Shown here one piece after another: positions 16,499-24,465 of a stretch of DNA of 50,497 nucleotides. The position numbers were made by a program, and so were the translations under genes. The notes beneath the pieces are model-generated. The model had not been told where the DNA came from. It saw only the letters and a program-made list of their open reading frames with translations, and did not search any database. The stretch lies in NCBI GenBank assembly GCA_964611345.1, contig CAZSYU010000024.1, positions 1 to 50,497 of the forward strand, in the 5' to 3' direction. This stretch comes from JALZVT01 sp964611345 (GTDB lineage: Bacteria > Pseudomonadota > Gammaproteobacteria > Pseudomonadales > Azotimanducaceae). Position 1 is the stretch's first letter. The number at the start of each line of letters is the position of its first letter.

Positions 16499-17234
16499 GT
16501 TAGGTTGGGTCGCGGCGAGCCGTACTCACAAGGGTAACCACCGCCAGTGCAACGAAGATGCTGTGATGACCTGCTCCAAAGAGTCTATTTGGGCAGTTGC
16601 TGATGGAATGGGCGGACACTCAGCAGGTGACATAGCCAGTCAGATAATCGTGGATGTCCTCGATCCAAGAAATCTGGATAGCCCTGTTCGAGCTCTTGCA
16701 GACCGTGTTGACTGGATGGAAGACCAACTCTTGTTGGCCGCTTCCGAGTTGCAAGAGCGTGCAGAGCGCATGGGGCCAGGTACGGTCATTGGTTCGACGG
16801 TTGTCAGTTTGACAATTGAAGGGTCAACCGGTGTGGTGCTTTGGGCCGGCGATAGCCGTCTTTATCGTCTGCGCTGTGGGCAGCTGCAGATTGTGACGCG
16901 AGATCATAATCCGATCGCGGATTTGTTGGATTCGGGCGCGGTGACCGAGGCTGAGGCGTTGGCAGCTGATACCAATGTGATTACTCGCGCAGTGGGCGGG
17001 CAGCGCCAGCTTGAGCTCGATGTAGCGGTTTTTGACGTAAAGCCTTCCGATACCTTGTTGTTGTGTACGGATGGACTCTATCGTGAACTGAAGGACTGGG
17101 AGTTAACCGAAATACTCTCCCAGGACGACCTCGAGGTGGCTGCTAGTCAGTTGGTTGATCTAACGCTTACACGCCCCGCGCGTGATAATCTGAGTTTGCT
17201 CGCGGTGCGAGGAGCAGCCCATGTTCCCCACTGA
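16491..17234 (+). CDS. PP2C-family Ser/Thr protein phosphatase
   Basis: A 247-residue metal-dependent phosphatase of the PppA/Stp1 type that removes phosphate from Ser/Thr, presumably from targets of the kinase encoded next. All PP2C blocks are seen: NED near residue 21, the metal-binding DGMGGHSAGD (from Asp38), GSTVVSLTIE, AGDSRLYRLR, TRDHNPIADLL, LLCTDGLYREL and the closing DNLSLL. It overlaps both neighbours (8 bases with FHA, 14 with the kinase). No membrane segment is visible. Confidence 0.94.
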   Translation: MRKLGWVAASRTHKGNHRQCNEDAVMTCSKESIWAVADGMGGHSAGDIASQIIVDVLDPRNLDSPVRALADRVDWMEDQLLLAASELQERAERMGPGTVIGSTVVSLTIEGSTGVVLWAGDSRLYRLRCGQLQIVTRDHNPIADLLDSGAVTEAEALAADTNVITRAVGGQRQLELDVAVFDVKPSDTLLLCTDGLYRELKDWELTEILSQDDLEVAASQLVDLTLTRPARDNLSLLAVRGAAHVPH

Positions 17235-19833
17235 TTCTGCAGTGGAGCAAGCTGTTGGGGCGAACAGCAACGACAGCACTCAGTTACGAGGCGCCGATCT
17301 TAGTGGCAGGGGCGTACCAGGCGCTGCTCTTGCACCTAATGTTCTAAAGTCCCGTTTTGTACTAGAAGACCAACTAGGTTCGGGTGGTATGGGTACAGTC
17401 TACCTGGCGAAAGATCTGCGTAGGGTAGAAGCACAAGATCAGAACCCGCACCTAGCTATTAAAGTTCTGAATGCAGATTTTCGAGAGCACCCTGACGCCT
17501 TCATAGCGCTCCAACGCGAGGCAGCCAAGTCGCAGTCACTCTCGCACCCCAACATCGTTAAGATTTTCGACTTCGACAAAGACGGCGACGTGCCTTTTAT
17601 GACGATGGAGTTATTGCGAGGCAGTGAACTCTCTGAGCTATTGCGCCAATACCCGCAAGGATTGCCTGATTCACTCGCCTGGACAGTTATTGAGAGTTTT
17701 TGTGCGGCGCTAAAGCACGCCCACGCCGAGGGTGTGATTCACGCCGATATAAAACCAGGCAATCTCTTTGTCACCCATGCTGGACAGCTCAAGATCTTCG
17801 ACTTTGGATTGGCTCGCGTCGTGCAAGCTAACTTCAGCCAAGGTGTGATGCAGACACGTAGCGATGTGGGAGACATGATCTTTGATACGGCAGCACTTGG
17901 CGCACTCACCCCCGCGTTTGCGAGCAAAGCGACGTTGCATGGGAATGCCCCGAATGCCGCCGATGATGTATTTGCAGCAGCCTTAGTTATTTATCAGATA
18001 CTAGCGGGTAAGCACCCTTACAATCGTATCCCTGCAGACAAGATTGATTCGCGAGCAACTCAGCTCGAGCGCCCAAAGCAACTCTCATCCAGACAATGGC
18101 GCGCACTTAGTGGTGCGCTAGCGCTCGATGAGGCCGATCGTGTTCCCAGCATCGCTGATCTCCAGTCTGGGCTGTTCGATAAATCGCCATGGCCGATGCG
18201 ATTGCTTGTGATGGGTCTGAGTTGTATTGCTGCGACTTTCTGGTTCTTTAACTTGCAGAAAGATGACGAGATTCGAGTTGCTCAAGAGCAAGCCGTTCAG
18301 GCTGTGCAGGTCGGTCGAGTTGAGGCGGGTTTAAACCGTATTTCCGAGCTCATCGAGCTGCAAGCATTTGATGCGGCATGGGAGCAGCGCGTTGATGATG
18401 AGCTGAGTCGGCTCGCGAAGCTAGAGAAGTCTGCAGAGCTCCATGCGGACGCTAGAGCGCGGGTGGCAGCGCTGTATGAGGCAAGAATCCTCACTGCTCC
18501 CGATTTACAAGAAGCCATCGCGCTGGCGCGGAGTGGTGCGCGCTATGGCGCGATGGATTTGGCGTGGCAATCGATTAGAGAACGTTTGCAACAGCGGCTT
18601 GACAAAAAGTTGACGAGCAGTGCTGCGAATGTGAAGAGAGATAAAGCCTGGGTGTCCAATACTGAGCAATTACTCGATGACATTGCGCTGGCCGCCGAAA
18701 GATCTGATCGTCGCATCAGCAGGCACGCCGCGATAGTTGCGGCTCAGGACGTTAACTCGAGCTATATGGTTTGGTTAGAAAGTGCGCCAGTAGAAGACCT
18801 TGAGTCGTTTGCGGACGATGTTTTCTCCATTCTGGAGCGACGCGAGTTTGACTTAGACAGACTGGAGCAAGTGCGTGGCGCAGTAGATTTGCGTGCCGAG
18901 CTCCTCGCAAAGAAATTACGGCGCGATCAGGCGCGACTGAATGTGGCTACGTTCGGTGCGGCGTTTGTTGAGCAAGGTTGTCCCGTGCATGAACTTGATG
19001 CCTTGCAGGCAGAACACGCAAATCTGCTATCTGGTGACGGTGTCAGTAAAAGTGGGCTGGAGTTGCAAACAGATAGATTGCTTGCTGCTTGTGTTCGCCG
19101 TATGAGCGCTATCGATCACGATGCGGCAACCAGCTTGCAGCAAAGCTCAATTGCCGCTTTTGGTGCGCTCCCGCTCACAGCGGCTATACGCATTGATCCC
19201 TGCGACCGTCAGTATCTCGTAGGAGCAGGCGCGCGTCGCGGCCGCGCAGGAGTCTGTGTGGATGATGTGCGCGGGGCACCTCAAATGGTAGTTGTTCCGG
19301 TTAAGAATTCGACGTTAGCTGTGTCTCGCTACGAAGTGAGTGGCGCGGAGTATCGGGAATACTGCGAGCGAACGAATCGATCCGGGTGTGATATTGGCGA
19401 TGCTACTGATCCCATAGTCGACCTCTCGGTACAAGATGCGCGTTCGTATGCGACTTGGCTGTCTGCAGCAACAGGATTCAACTACAGATTACCTACTCAT
19501 GACGAATGGCTAGCCTTTGCGTCCGTAGACGGTGACCTGCCCGATGCGAACAGGAACTGTCGAGTTGATGTTGGTGGTGTGAGTCGAGGCGGTAAGTCGG
19601 TTCGAACGACCCTCGGAACACCGAACAGTCTTGGCGTGGTCAATGCGTTCGGCAACGTCGCCGAGTGGGTCGAGGCTGCTGACGGGCTTTATTCTGTGGG
19701 TGGACACTTCGACAACGCGTTGCATCAATGTGTTGCTGCGGCCAAAGTGCCGAGTTCGGGACAGCCAGCTAACACGCAGGGCGTAAGGCTCGTTCGCGAG
19801 CTTGCGGGTCGCTCTTCAGGTGCTAGTCGATGA
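17221..19833 (+). CDS. Membrane Ser/Thr kinase with C-terminal formylglycine-enzyme-like domain
   Basis: An 870-residue protein. The cytosolic kinase domain (about 46-320) has the GSGGMGTV loop (53-60), Lys81, the catalytic loop HADIKPGN (Asp176) and DFG (194-196). Arg of the usual HRD is Ala175, and the APE motif of the activation segment is not recognisable (PAFAS instead). One membrane helix lies at about 326-343. A long helical region (345-670) follows. A FGE-sulfatase/SUMF1-like domain (about 685-865; RLPTHDEWLAF, GNVAEWV) forms the C terminus, so it should lie in the periplasm. The plan suggests a receptor kinase sensing through the outer domain. The non-RD loop suggests control independent of activation-loop phosphorylation. 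The next gene overlaps it by 4 bases. Confidence 0.9.
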   Translation: MFPTDSAVEQAVGANSNDSTQLRGADLSGRGVPGAALAPNVLKSRFVLEDQLGSGGMGTVYLAKDLRRVEAQDQNPHLAIKVLNADFREHPDAFIALQREAAKSQSLSHPNIVKIFDFDKDGDVPFMTMELLRGSELSELLRQYPQGLPDSLAWTVIESFCAALKHAHAEGVIHADIKPGNLFVTHAGQLKIFDFGLARVVQANFSQGVMQTRSDVGDMIFDTAALGALTPAFASKATLHGNAPNAADDVFAAALVIYQILAGKHPYNRIPADKIDSRATQLERPKQLSSRQWRALSGALALDEADRVPSIADLQSGLFDKSPWPMRLLVMGLSCIAATFWFFNLQKDDEIRVAQEQAVQAVQVGRVEAGLNRISELIELQAFDAAWEQRVDDELSRLAKLEKSAELHADARARVAALYEARILTAPDLQEAIALARSGARYGAMDLAWQSIRERLQQRLDKKLTSSAANVKRDKAWVSNTEQLLDDIALAAERSDRRISRHAAIVAAQDVNSSYMVWLESAPVEDLESFADDVFSILERREFDLDRLEQVRGAVDLRAELLAKKLRRDQARLNVATFGAAFVEQGCPVHELDALQAEHANLLSGDGVSKSGLELQTDRLLAACVRRMSAIDHDAATSLQQSSIAAFGALPLTAAIRIDPCDRQYLVGAGARRGRAGVCVDDVRGAPQMVVVPVKNSTLAVSRYEVSGAEYREYCERTNRSGCDIGDATDPIVDLSVQDARSYATWLSAATGFNYRLPTHDEWLAFASVDGDLPDANRNCRVDVGGVSRGGKSVRTTLGTPNSLGVVNAFGNVAEWVEAADGLYSVGGHFDNALHQCVAAAKVPSSGQPANTQGVRLVRELAGRSSGASR

Positions 19834-21839
19834 GTTTTCTGGAGTTACCTGCCGCGAGTCGACGGCTGCGCCAGGCGGCCAAGGCGCACTCTGCAGGCGA
19901 AATAGCGCGCGAAGACTATCGGCGTATACGGCGCGACATCATTGCTGAGCTCCACGTTGAGTTTGCGTCAAGTGGCGACGCGCTGGATAACTTTACTCTC
20001 GGGCCTGACTCCACTGAGCGGCGGCATAAGCAAGCGGCCATTGAGGCGCAAATTCAGCAAAAACGTGGCTCCAAGAAGCGGACACCCAGCAAATCTAACG
20101 CTCGCGATCTATTGCTGGCAATTGCGTTTTTTGCAGGCGTATTGACAGTTTTTTTCGCTAGCGGTGTGTTTGCAAACCCCACATCAGCCATCAATAAAGT
20201 TATCCCACCAGTTAAAGATCGTGATCCAAATCCGCAGAACTCCATGCTCTTGCCTGTATCCGGGGTTCGGGTGGAAGTTCAGTCGCCAGCAACTGAGATA
20301 TCTGCGGCAGAACTTTCCCAACAGGTCAACAACTGGTTTGCGGAAGCTAGAGCGGCAGCGCTGTATGTCGGTGGCTCCGGTTTTTCGGCAGCGGAATTGA
20401 GTGAGTTGGGTGATTTGCTGAATAGGCTGGGTGTCCATGATCAGGAAGGGCTCGATGCTGGTGCTCTGTCAGCACTCAACAGCCTGATTGCAAGACAGAA
20501 ACAACGTCGTCAGTTGACGCTCGCGCAGTTCGAGCTTATCGCTGAAAAGGTCCAGATCTTTTTCCGGGAGCGGGGTTACTTGGCAGCTCGAGCCTACATA
20601 CCGGCTCAAAGGATCGATGGCGATCATGCGGTCCTACATGTGCTGCCCGGTCGGCTTGAAGGCGTAGTGACAGAATCTACAACGCGCCTCGCAGCGCTTG
20701 CCAGCGATGCCTTTGAAGACCAACTGGGTAGTCCAGCCAGAGCAAACTCGCTGGAGTCAATCCTCTATAGGCTCAATAGTCTTGCAGGCGTAACGGCGAC
20801 CGGCAGTTTGCGCGCCGGTCGGGAGATTGGCGGCACCACCCTTGATTTGCAGCTGAGCAATCCTTCTCGCCTCTCGGGCGGTGTGTCCGTAGACAATCAC
20901 GGCGATAGACGCAGCGCCAAATATCGGTTGCGCGGCATACTCGATTGGCGCAATCCACTAGGTCGTGGTGACAATCTGCGTTTCGAGGTGGCGCAACGTT
21001 ATGAATCGCAGCAGGCGACTGGTTTGGGTGTTGAGTATCGGACACCCACAAATCGACTGGGCGACGTGGCTGCAATCTCCTATACCCTCAATGACTTTAG
21101 CGTTGACGGATCGGCGGCCAATTTGAATGGACGTAACTCGACCTTTCGTCTGGACTTCGAGCGGCAACTTTTCGGCCGGCGTGATCGATCTCTCACTGCA
21201 GGTGTCGCCGGAGCGTTCCAGGATTTGGCGCTCGCAGATCTCGACCAGAAGCTATGGTGGGTCGAGCCGCACATCGCCGCACACCGGGTGTTCGACGACG
21301 CCCGATGGGTAGTACGTGGTAACGCGTCTGTTATGGCCGGCAAATTAGGCTCCGAGCGAGCTCTAGGACAGTCAGCTTCCTTCGGTTTGCTTCGAGCGGA
21401 GCTGTCAGCCTGGCGACCGTTGGGTGTCCAGGAGTTGCGCCTGCAGTTCTCTGGACAGATTGGCACCGATGATTTACCAGATAGCTTGAAGCAAAGGCTC
21501 GGTGGACCGCGCCGAGTGTCCGCGATTCGTCCCGGTAGTTTCCTTACGGACTCTGCGTTTGTGATTGGGCTCGAAATGTCCGCGACGCCCCAACGGCTTC
21601 GTCAATATGGTGCGCTCGGGTTCTACACGCGTGTCGGATCGGGTCACCGTGAGGCTGCGAATAGTCAGGCGAGCGCTTTCGCCTGGGAGGGGGGCGTTGT
21701 TTGGCGCCTACTCGCAAGCTCGTCGTGGACGGGTGAATTGCGCCTGGGCATTCCGCTCAGCGTTGATGGATTAACGGAGTCAGGAAATGAGAATGCACGT
21801 GTGTTCTTTAGCCTTGGTTGGCATCCTGGGGCTAACTAG
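19830..21839 (+). CDS. TpsB/ShlB-like outer-membrane transporter with cytoplasmic N-terminal extension
   Basis: A 669-residue protein. Residues 1-90 are charged and helical (REDYRRIRRDIIAELHVEF) with no signal features. A hydrophobic helix lies at 92-115 (LLLAIAFFAGVLTVFFASGVFA). A linker with proline follows, then a POTRA-like module near 229-281 (FELIAEKVQIFFRERGYLAA to VLHVLPGRLEGV). The remainder is beta-barrel (SVDNHGDRRSAKYR, LDWRNPLGRGDNLRFEV), ending in an aromatic-rich strand. This is the two-partner-secretion exporter fold, but with about 90 extra residues before the export helix. The helix may be cut as a signal or may stay as an inner-membrane anchor. No large TpsA substrate gene is in the window. 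Confidence 0.82.
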   Translation: MSFLELPAASRRLRQAAKAHSAGEIAREDYRRIRRDIIAELHVEFASSGDALDNFTLGPDSTERRHKQAAIEAQIQQKRGSKKRTPSKSNARDLLLAIAFFAGVLTVFFASGVFANPTSAINKVIPPVKDRDPNPQNSMLLPVSGVRVEVQSPATEISAAELSQQVNNWFAEARAAALYVGGSGFSAAELSELGDLLNRLGVHDQEGLDAGALSALNSLIARQKQRRQLTLAQFELIAEKVQIFFRERGYLAARAYIPAQRIDGDHAVLHVLPGRLEGVVTESTTRLAALASDAFEDQLGSPARANSLESILYRLNSLAGVTATGSLRAGREIGGTTLDLQLSNPSRLSGGVSVDNHGDRRSAKYRLRGILDWRNPLGRGDNLRFEVAQRYESQQATGLGVEYRTPTNRLGDVAAISYTLNDFSVDGSAANLNGRNSTFRLDFERQLFGRRDRSLTAGVAGAFQDLALADLDQKLWWVEPHIAAHRVFDDARWVVRGNASVMAGKLGSERALGQSASFGLLRAELSAWRPLGVQELRLQFSGQIGTDDLPDSLKQRLGGPRRVSAIRPGSFLTDSAFVIGLEMSATPQRLRQYGALGFYTRVGSGHREAANSQASAFAWEGGVVWRLLASSSWTGELRLGIPLSVDGLTESGNENARVFFSLGWHPGAN

Positions 21840-22041
21840 CGCCCCAGTGGCTGCCCAGGAGGCGGCGGTCGAAGCCAGCGGCGGTCTTGAGCGCCCGGGT
21901 GCCTATGAGCTGGGGTTCGAGACAATCGACGAAGTAGACCGCCCGCGCCCGGAAGACGTCCAGATTTTTTCGCCGCTATCCCCAGTGATAGTCGAACAAG
22001 AGCCCGTAAAACTCCCGCCAGATCAATCCCTTGAGCGCTAA
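21787..22041 (+). CDS. Small secreted protein at end of kinase/TpsB cluster
   Basis: An 84-residue protein whose ATG at 21787 lies inside the end of the TpsB-like gene (53-base overlap, other frame), just after an AGGA site. The first 23 residues form a signal peptide (CSLALVGILGLTSAPVAAQ). The mature part is about 60 residues, acidic and rich in Pro, Glu and Val (VDRPRPEDVQIFSPLSP), so probably extended. It could be a partner, plug or substrate of the TpsB-like barrel; that is inference from position only. I know no family for it. Confidence 0.6.
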   Translation: MRMHVCSLALVGILGLTSAPVAAQEAAVEASGGLERPGAYELGFETIDEVDRPRPEDVQIFSPLSPVIVEQEPVKLPPDQSLER

Positions 22042-22411
22042 AAGGAGAATCGGCGCTTTTAAGTAGCGACGTAAATCGGTTTATACACAACTGTAGGAAG
22101 ACACCTACGAGGCCTCGATTAGCCCTGTTGATGATTATTAACCATGCGCTTATGGTGATCTAACATATTGATATATAAGAAATATATGGGTTTTCTGGAA
22201 ATTTCACTGGACCTGAGCCTACAAACATGTTGATGGCTAATTATCGTTGTACACGCAGTTTATCCTCAGAGTTACCCACAGAGCTTTAGTGCTTATAGGC
22301 CTCTACTCGCCTGGGGCCTAAACCGGTCCTGGTCCTTTGCCGCTTGATGCTCACCCGGCAAACTACGGCTTTCGGTTCTGCTGGTAATGGAAAGTCGTGG
22401 ACACTCAACAA
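22042..22411. other. AT-rich intergenic region with DnaA-box-like sites
   Basis: This is the longest gene-free AT-rich stretch in the window. It has TTATACACA at 22081-22089 (exact DnaA-box consensus TTATNCACA), TTATCCTCA at 22260-22268 and TTACCCACA at 22272-22280 (one mismatch each). Between them is an AT-rich block (22120-22200) with ATATAT inverted repeats at 22171-22187 and GATCTAACATATTG. The pieces GTTATACACAACT-like and CAGAGTTaCCCACAG resemble the R2 and R4 surroundings of E. coli oriC. A short inverted repeat TAGGCC/GGCCTA lies at 22296-22320. No dnaA, mnmG or parA is nearby, so this is only a candidate origin or DnaA-titration site. It also holds the promoter of the next gene. Confidence 0.3.
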
Positions 22412-23119
22412 ATGCATCTGGGCATCTTAAAAGTCGACTCTGTCCGGTCCGAGTTTCAGGCCGAGTTTGGCGATTATCCTGACATGTTCGAAAACCTGCT
22501 AAAACGCGCGGATCCGAATGTACGCGTGAGCGTGTTCGATGCACAGCACGGCGAGTTGCCCGCGCCCTCTGACTGTGACGGTTTTCTAATCACTGGCTCG
22601 CGCGACAGTGTTTACGATGACTTGCCGTGGATTCCCCCCCTGGTTGCGTTGCTTGCCGAAATGCGTGAACGCAAGGTAAAGGTTGCGGGCATTTGTTTTG
22701 GTCATCAATTACTCGCCCACTTCTTTGGCGGCCGAGTCGGAGCCGCGGCTGGCGGTTGGGCGGTTGGTGTGCATCGTGCCAAGGTTGTGCGCCAAAAGAG
22801 CTGGCTTTCTGATGATGCGTCGGGGATCAGTTTGCTGTCGAGTCACAAGGACCAGGTGCTCGAGCTTCCCCCGGACGCCGAGCTTTATGCGACCAACTCA
22901 TTCTGCCCAATCGCAGGGTTTACGGTTGCAGACCACACGCTAACCATTCAGGGACATCCAGAGTTTTCTAAAGACTATGCCCGGGCGCTTATGGAGTTTC
23001 GACGCGATTTGCTGGGTCAAGAGATTCACCAGCAAGGCATTGCTTCACTCGAGCAAGATGTTGAGTCAGAAAAGATGGGACGTTGGCTGATTAACTTTTT
23101 TCGCAGCGAATCGGCGTGA
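22412..23119 (+). CDS. Class I glutamine amidotransferase, GMP-synthase-like
   Basis: A 235-residue cytosolic protein of the stand-alone GATase1 group. The nucleophile is Cys95 in GICFGHQLLAHFFGG, and the His-Glu pair is in IQGHPEFSKDY. The N terminus LGILKVDSV is typical. Such proteins hydrolyse glutamine or a gamma-glutamyl amide; some, like PuuD or YfeJ relatives, act on gamma-glutamyl compounds. The ATG at 22412 is preferred over a GTG at 22397 because the extra five residues (MDTQQ) are encoded by a GGACACTCA repeat copy. The next gene overlaps by 4 bases. Confidence 0.85.
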   Translation: MHLGILKVDSVRSEFQAEFGDYPDMFENLLKRADPNVRVSVFDAQHGELPAPSDCDGFLITGSRDSVYDDLPWIPPLVALLAEMRERKVKVAGICFGHQLLAHFFGGRVGAAAGGWAVGVHRAKVVRQKSWLSDDASGISLLSSHKDQVLELPPDAELYATNSFCPIAGFTVADHTLTIQGHPEFSKDYARALMEFRRDLLGQEIHQQGIASLEQDVESEKMGRWLINFFRSESA

Positions 23120-24039
23120 GTAATGGATTGAACATCTTGCTGCCAAAACCCGTCGTAAAACTCTTGGGCGGATTGTTGCTTGTTACCTCTGTCTTTACCT
23201 CTTCCGGTTGTGGCATCAAGCTTCTCTACAACAACGCCGAAAGACTGACGCGTTGGTGGGTAAGTGACTACATCGACATGACCCCGGAGCAACGGAAATT
23301 TCTCGATGCTAGCAGTGCGGAGATTCTCTACTGGCATCGCACCACGCAACTGGCTCTCTATCGGGACCAATTGTTGTTGCTTGCAAAAGAGATAAGTGAG
23401 CCGATGGATCGCGCAGAACTGCAGATTTACGTCGATCGTGTTGAGTCCTGGGGGAAGACGATAAATGCTCGCGCAGCACCTGTAGCTTTGGAGATGTTGT
23501 TGTCTTTGTCGGCAGAACAACGGCGGAAGTTCCAACGAGAACTGGTGAAATCGAATCGGGAATACGAAAAAGAAGCAAAGCGACCAGCGGCGGAGCGATC
23601 CGCTGAGGATGCACGCGACTATATGAGCATACTCAAGCGTTTCACGGGACGATTATCTAAGGACCAGCGATCGTTCGTTCAAGAGCAACATTTACGACTC
23701 GAGCCTGACGCCCAGGTGATTCTTGATTATCGATTGAACTGGCAGCAGCGCTTGCTGCTCGCGTTAAATTCCGAGCCGCCCGATGTCGCCATGATCGATG
23801 ATTTGATGGTGAACTTCGATGCGCATTACACCGAGGAGTTTGCGCGAATGCTTGATACGAACGAAGTGATTTACCAGGAGTTAACGCTTGGCGTGCTCAA
23901 TGGCTTAACGTCGCGGCAGCGCACGCGCGTGGCAGACAAACTTCGTGACTACGCGCAGTTATGTACCGAGCTCATTGCAGACGCGCCCAGCAGGCCGCCG
24001 CCAGCAGCGCCGGAATTGTTCCCGGTACCGCCGTTTTAA
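23116..24039 (+). CDS. DUF6279-family lipoprotein
   Basis: A 307-residue predicted lipoprotein (signal peptide with SSGC, Cys32) of the helical DUF6279 family, whose hallmark is YNNAERLTRWWVSDYIDMTPEQ right after the lipidated Cys. The rest is charged alpha-helix with repeated LSAEQRRKFQ and LSKDQRSFV type turns. The function is unknown, with an envelope location. Translation starts at a GTG overlapping the amidotransferase stop (GTGA). The stop overlaps that of the convergent pspC-like gene. Confidence 0.85.
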   Translation: MSNGLNILLPKPVVKLLGGLLLVTSVFTSSGCGIKLLYNNAERLTRWWVSDYIDMTPEQRKFLDASSAEILYWHRTTQLALYRDQLLLLAKEISEPMDRAELQIYVDRVESWGKTINARAAPVALEMLLSLSAEQRRKFQRELVKSNREYEKEAKRPAAERSAEDARDYMSILKRFTGRLSKDQRSFVQEQHLRLEPDAQVILDYRLNWQQRLLLALNSEPPDVAMIDDLMVNFDAHYTEEFARMLDTNEVIYQELTLGVLNGLTSRQRTRVADKLRDYAQLCTELIADAPSRPPPAAPELFPVPPF

Positions 24040-24233
24040 TCATCCAAAACCAGCCAGGCGACGACGTACCCGAGTAGCACAGGCTTAGTGGCGATGACGC
24101 CACACACGATGGCGCCGATTCGAACCAGGGATTTGTCGGTGTCCAGGTAGTCGGAAAGACCGCTGCACACACCGCCCACCACGGCATCGCAAGGGTTGCG
24201 GCGAAGTTTGGGTCGAAGGCTGGATGTCCTCAT
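24036..24233 (-). CDS. PspC-domain protein
   Basis: A 65-residue inner-membrane protein made of one PspC domain: LRRNPCDAVVGGVCSGLSDYL (a soluble GGVCxGL segment), then a hydrophobic helix VRIGAIVCGVIATKPVLLGYV. PspC domains occur in envelope-stress regulators; short stand-alone versions of unknown role are common in marine bacteria. AAAGGAAAAGAG precedes the ATG at 24233. The 230 bases upstream of it are shared with the murA-like gene and carry no other gene. Confidence 0.88.
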   Translation of the reverse strand: MRTSSLRPKLRRNPCDAVVGGVCSGLSDYLDTDKSLVRIGAIVCGVIATKPVLLGYVVAWLVLDD

Positions 24234-24465
24234 TCTCTTTTCCTTTGCTCGGTTACATCCTGATAGTTACAAGATCTATGCCAGCTTGAAGTAAGCAACA
24301 AAGTTGATGGAATTGACGGTGTAGTGGGCCTTCTGGCTCTCTGTGAGCCGGTCGTTCGCCAATTTCTGGTTAACGTCACCAACCTTGTTACCGCTGGGTC
24401 AAATTGGCGATTTAGTTGCACCAGCCTTGCACACAAGAAAAGTGCCGGACACCCAAGATAACCGC

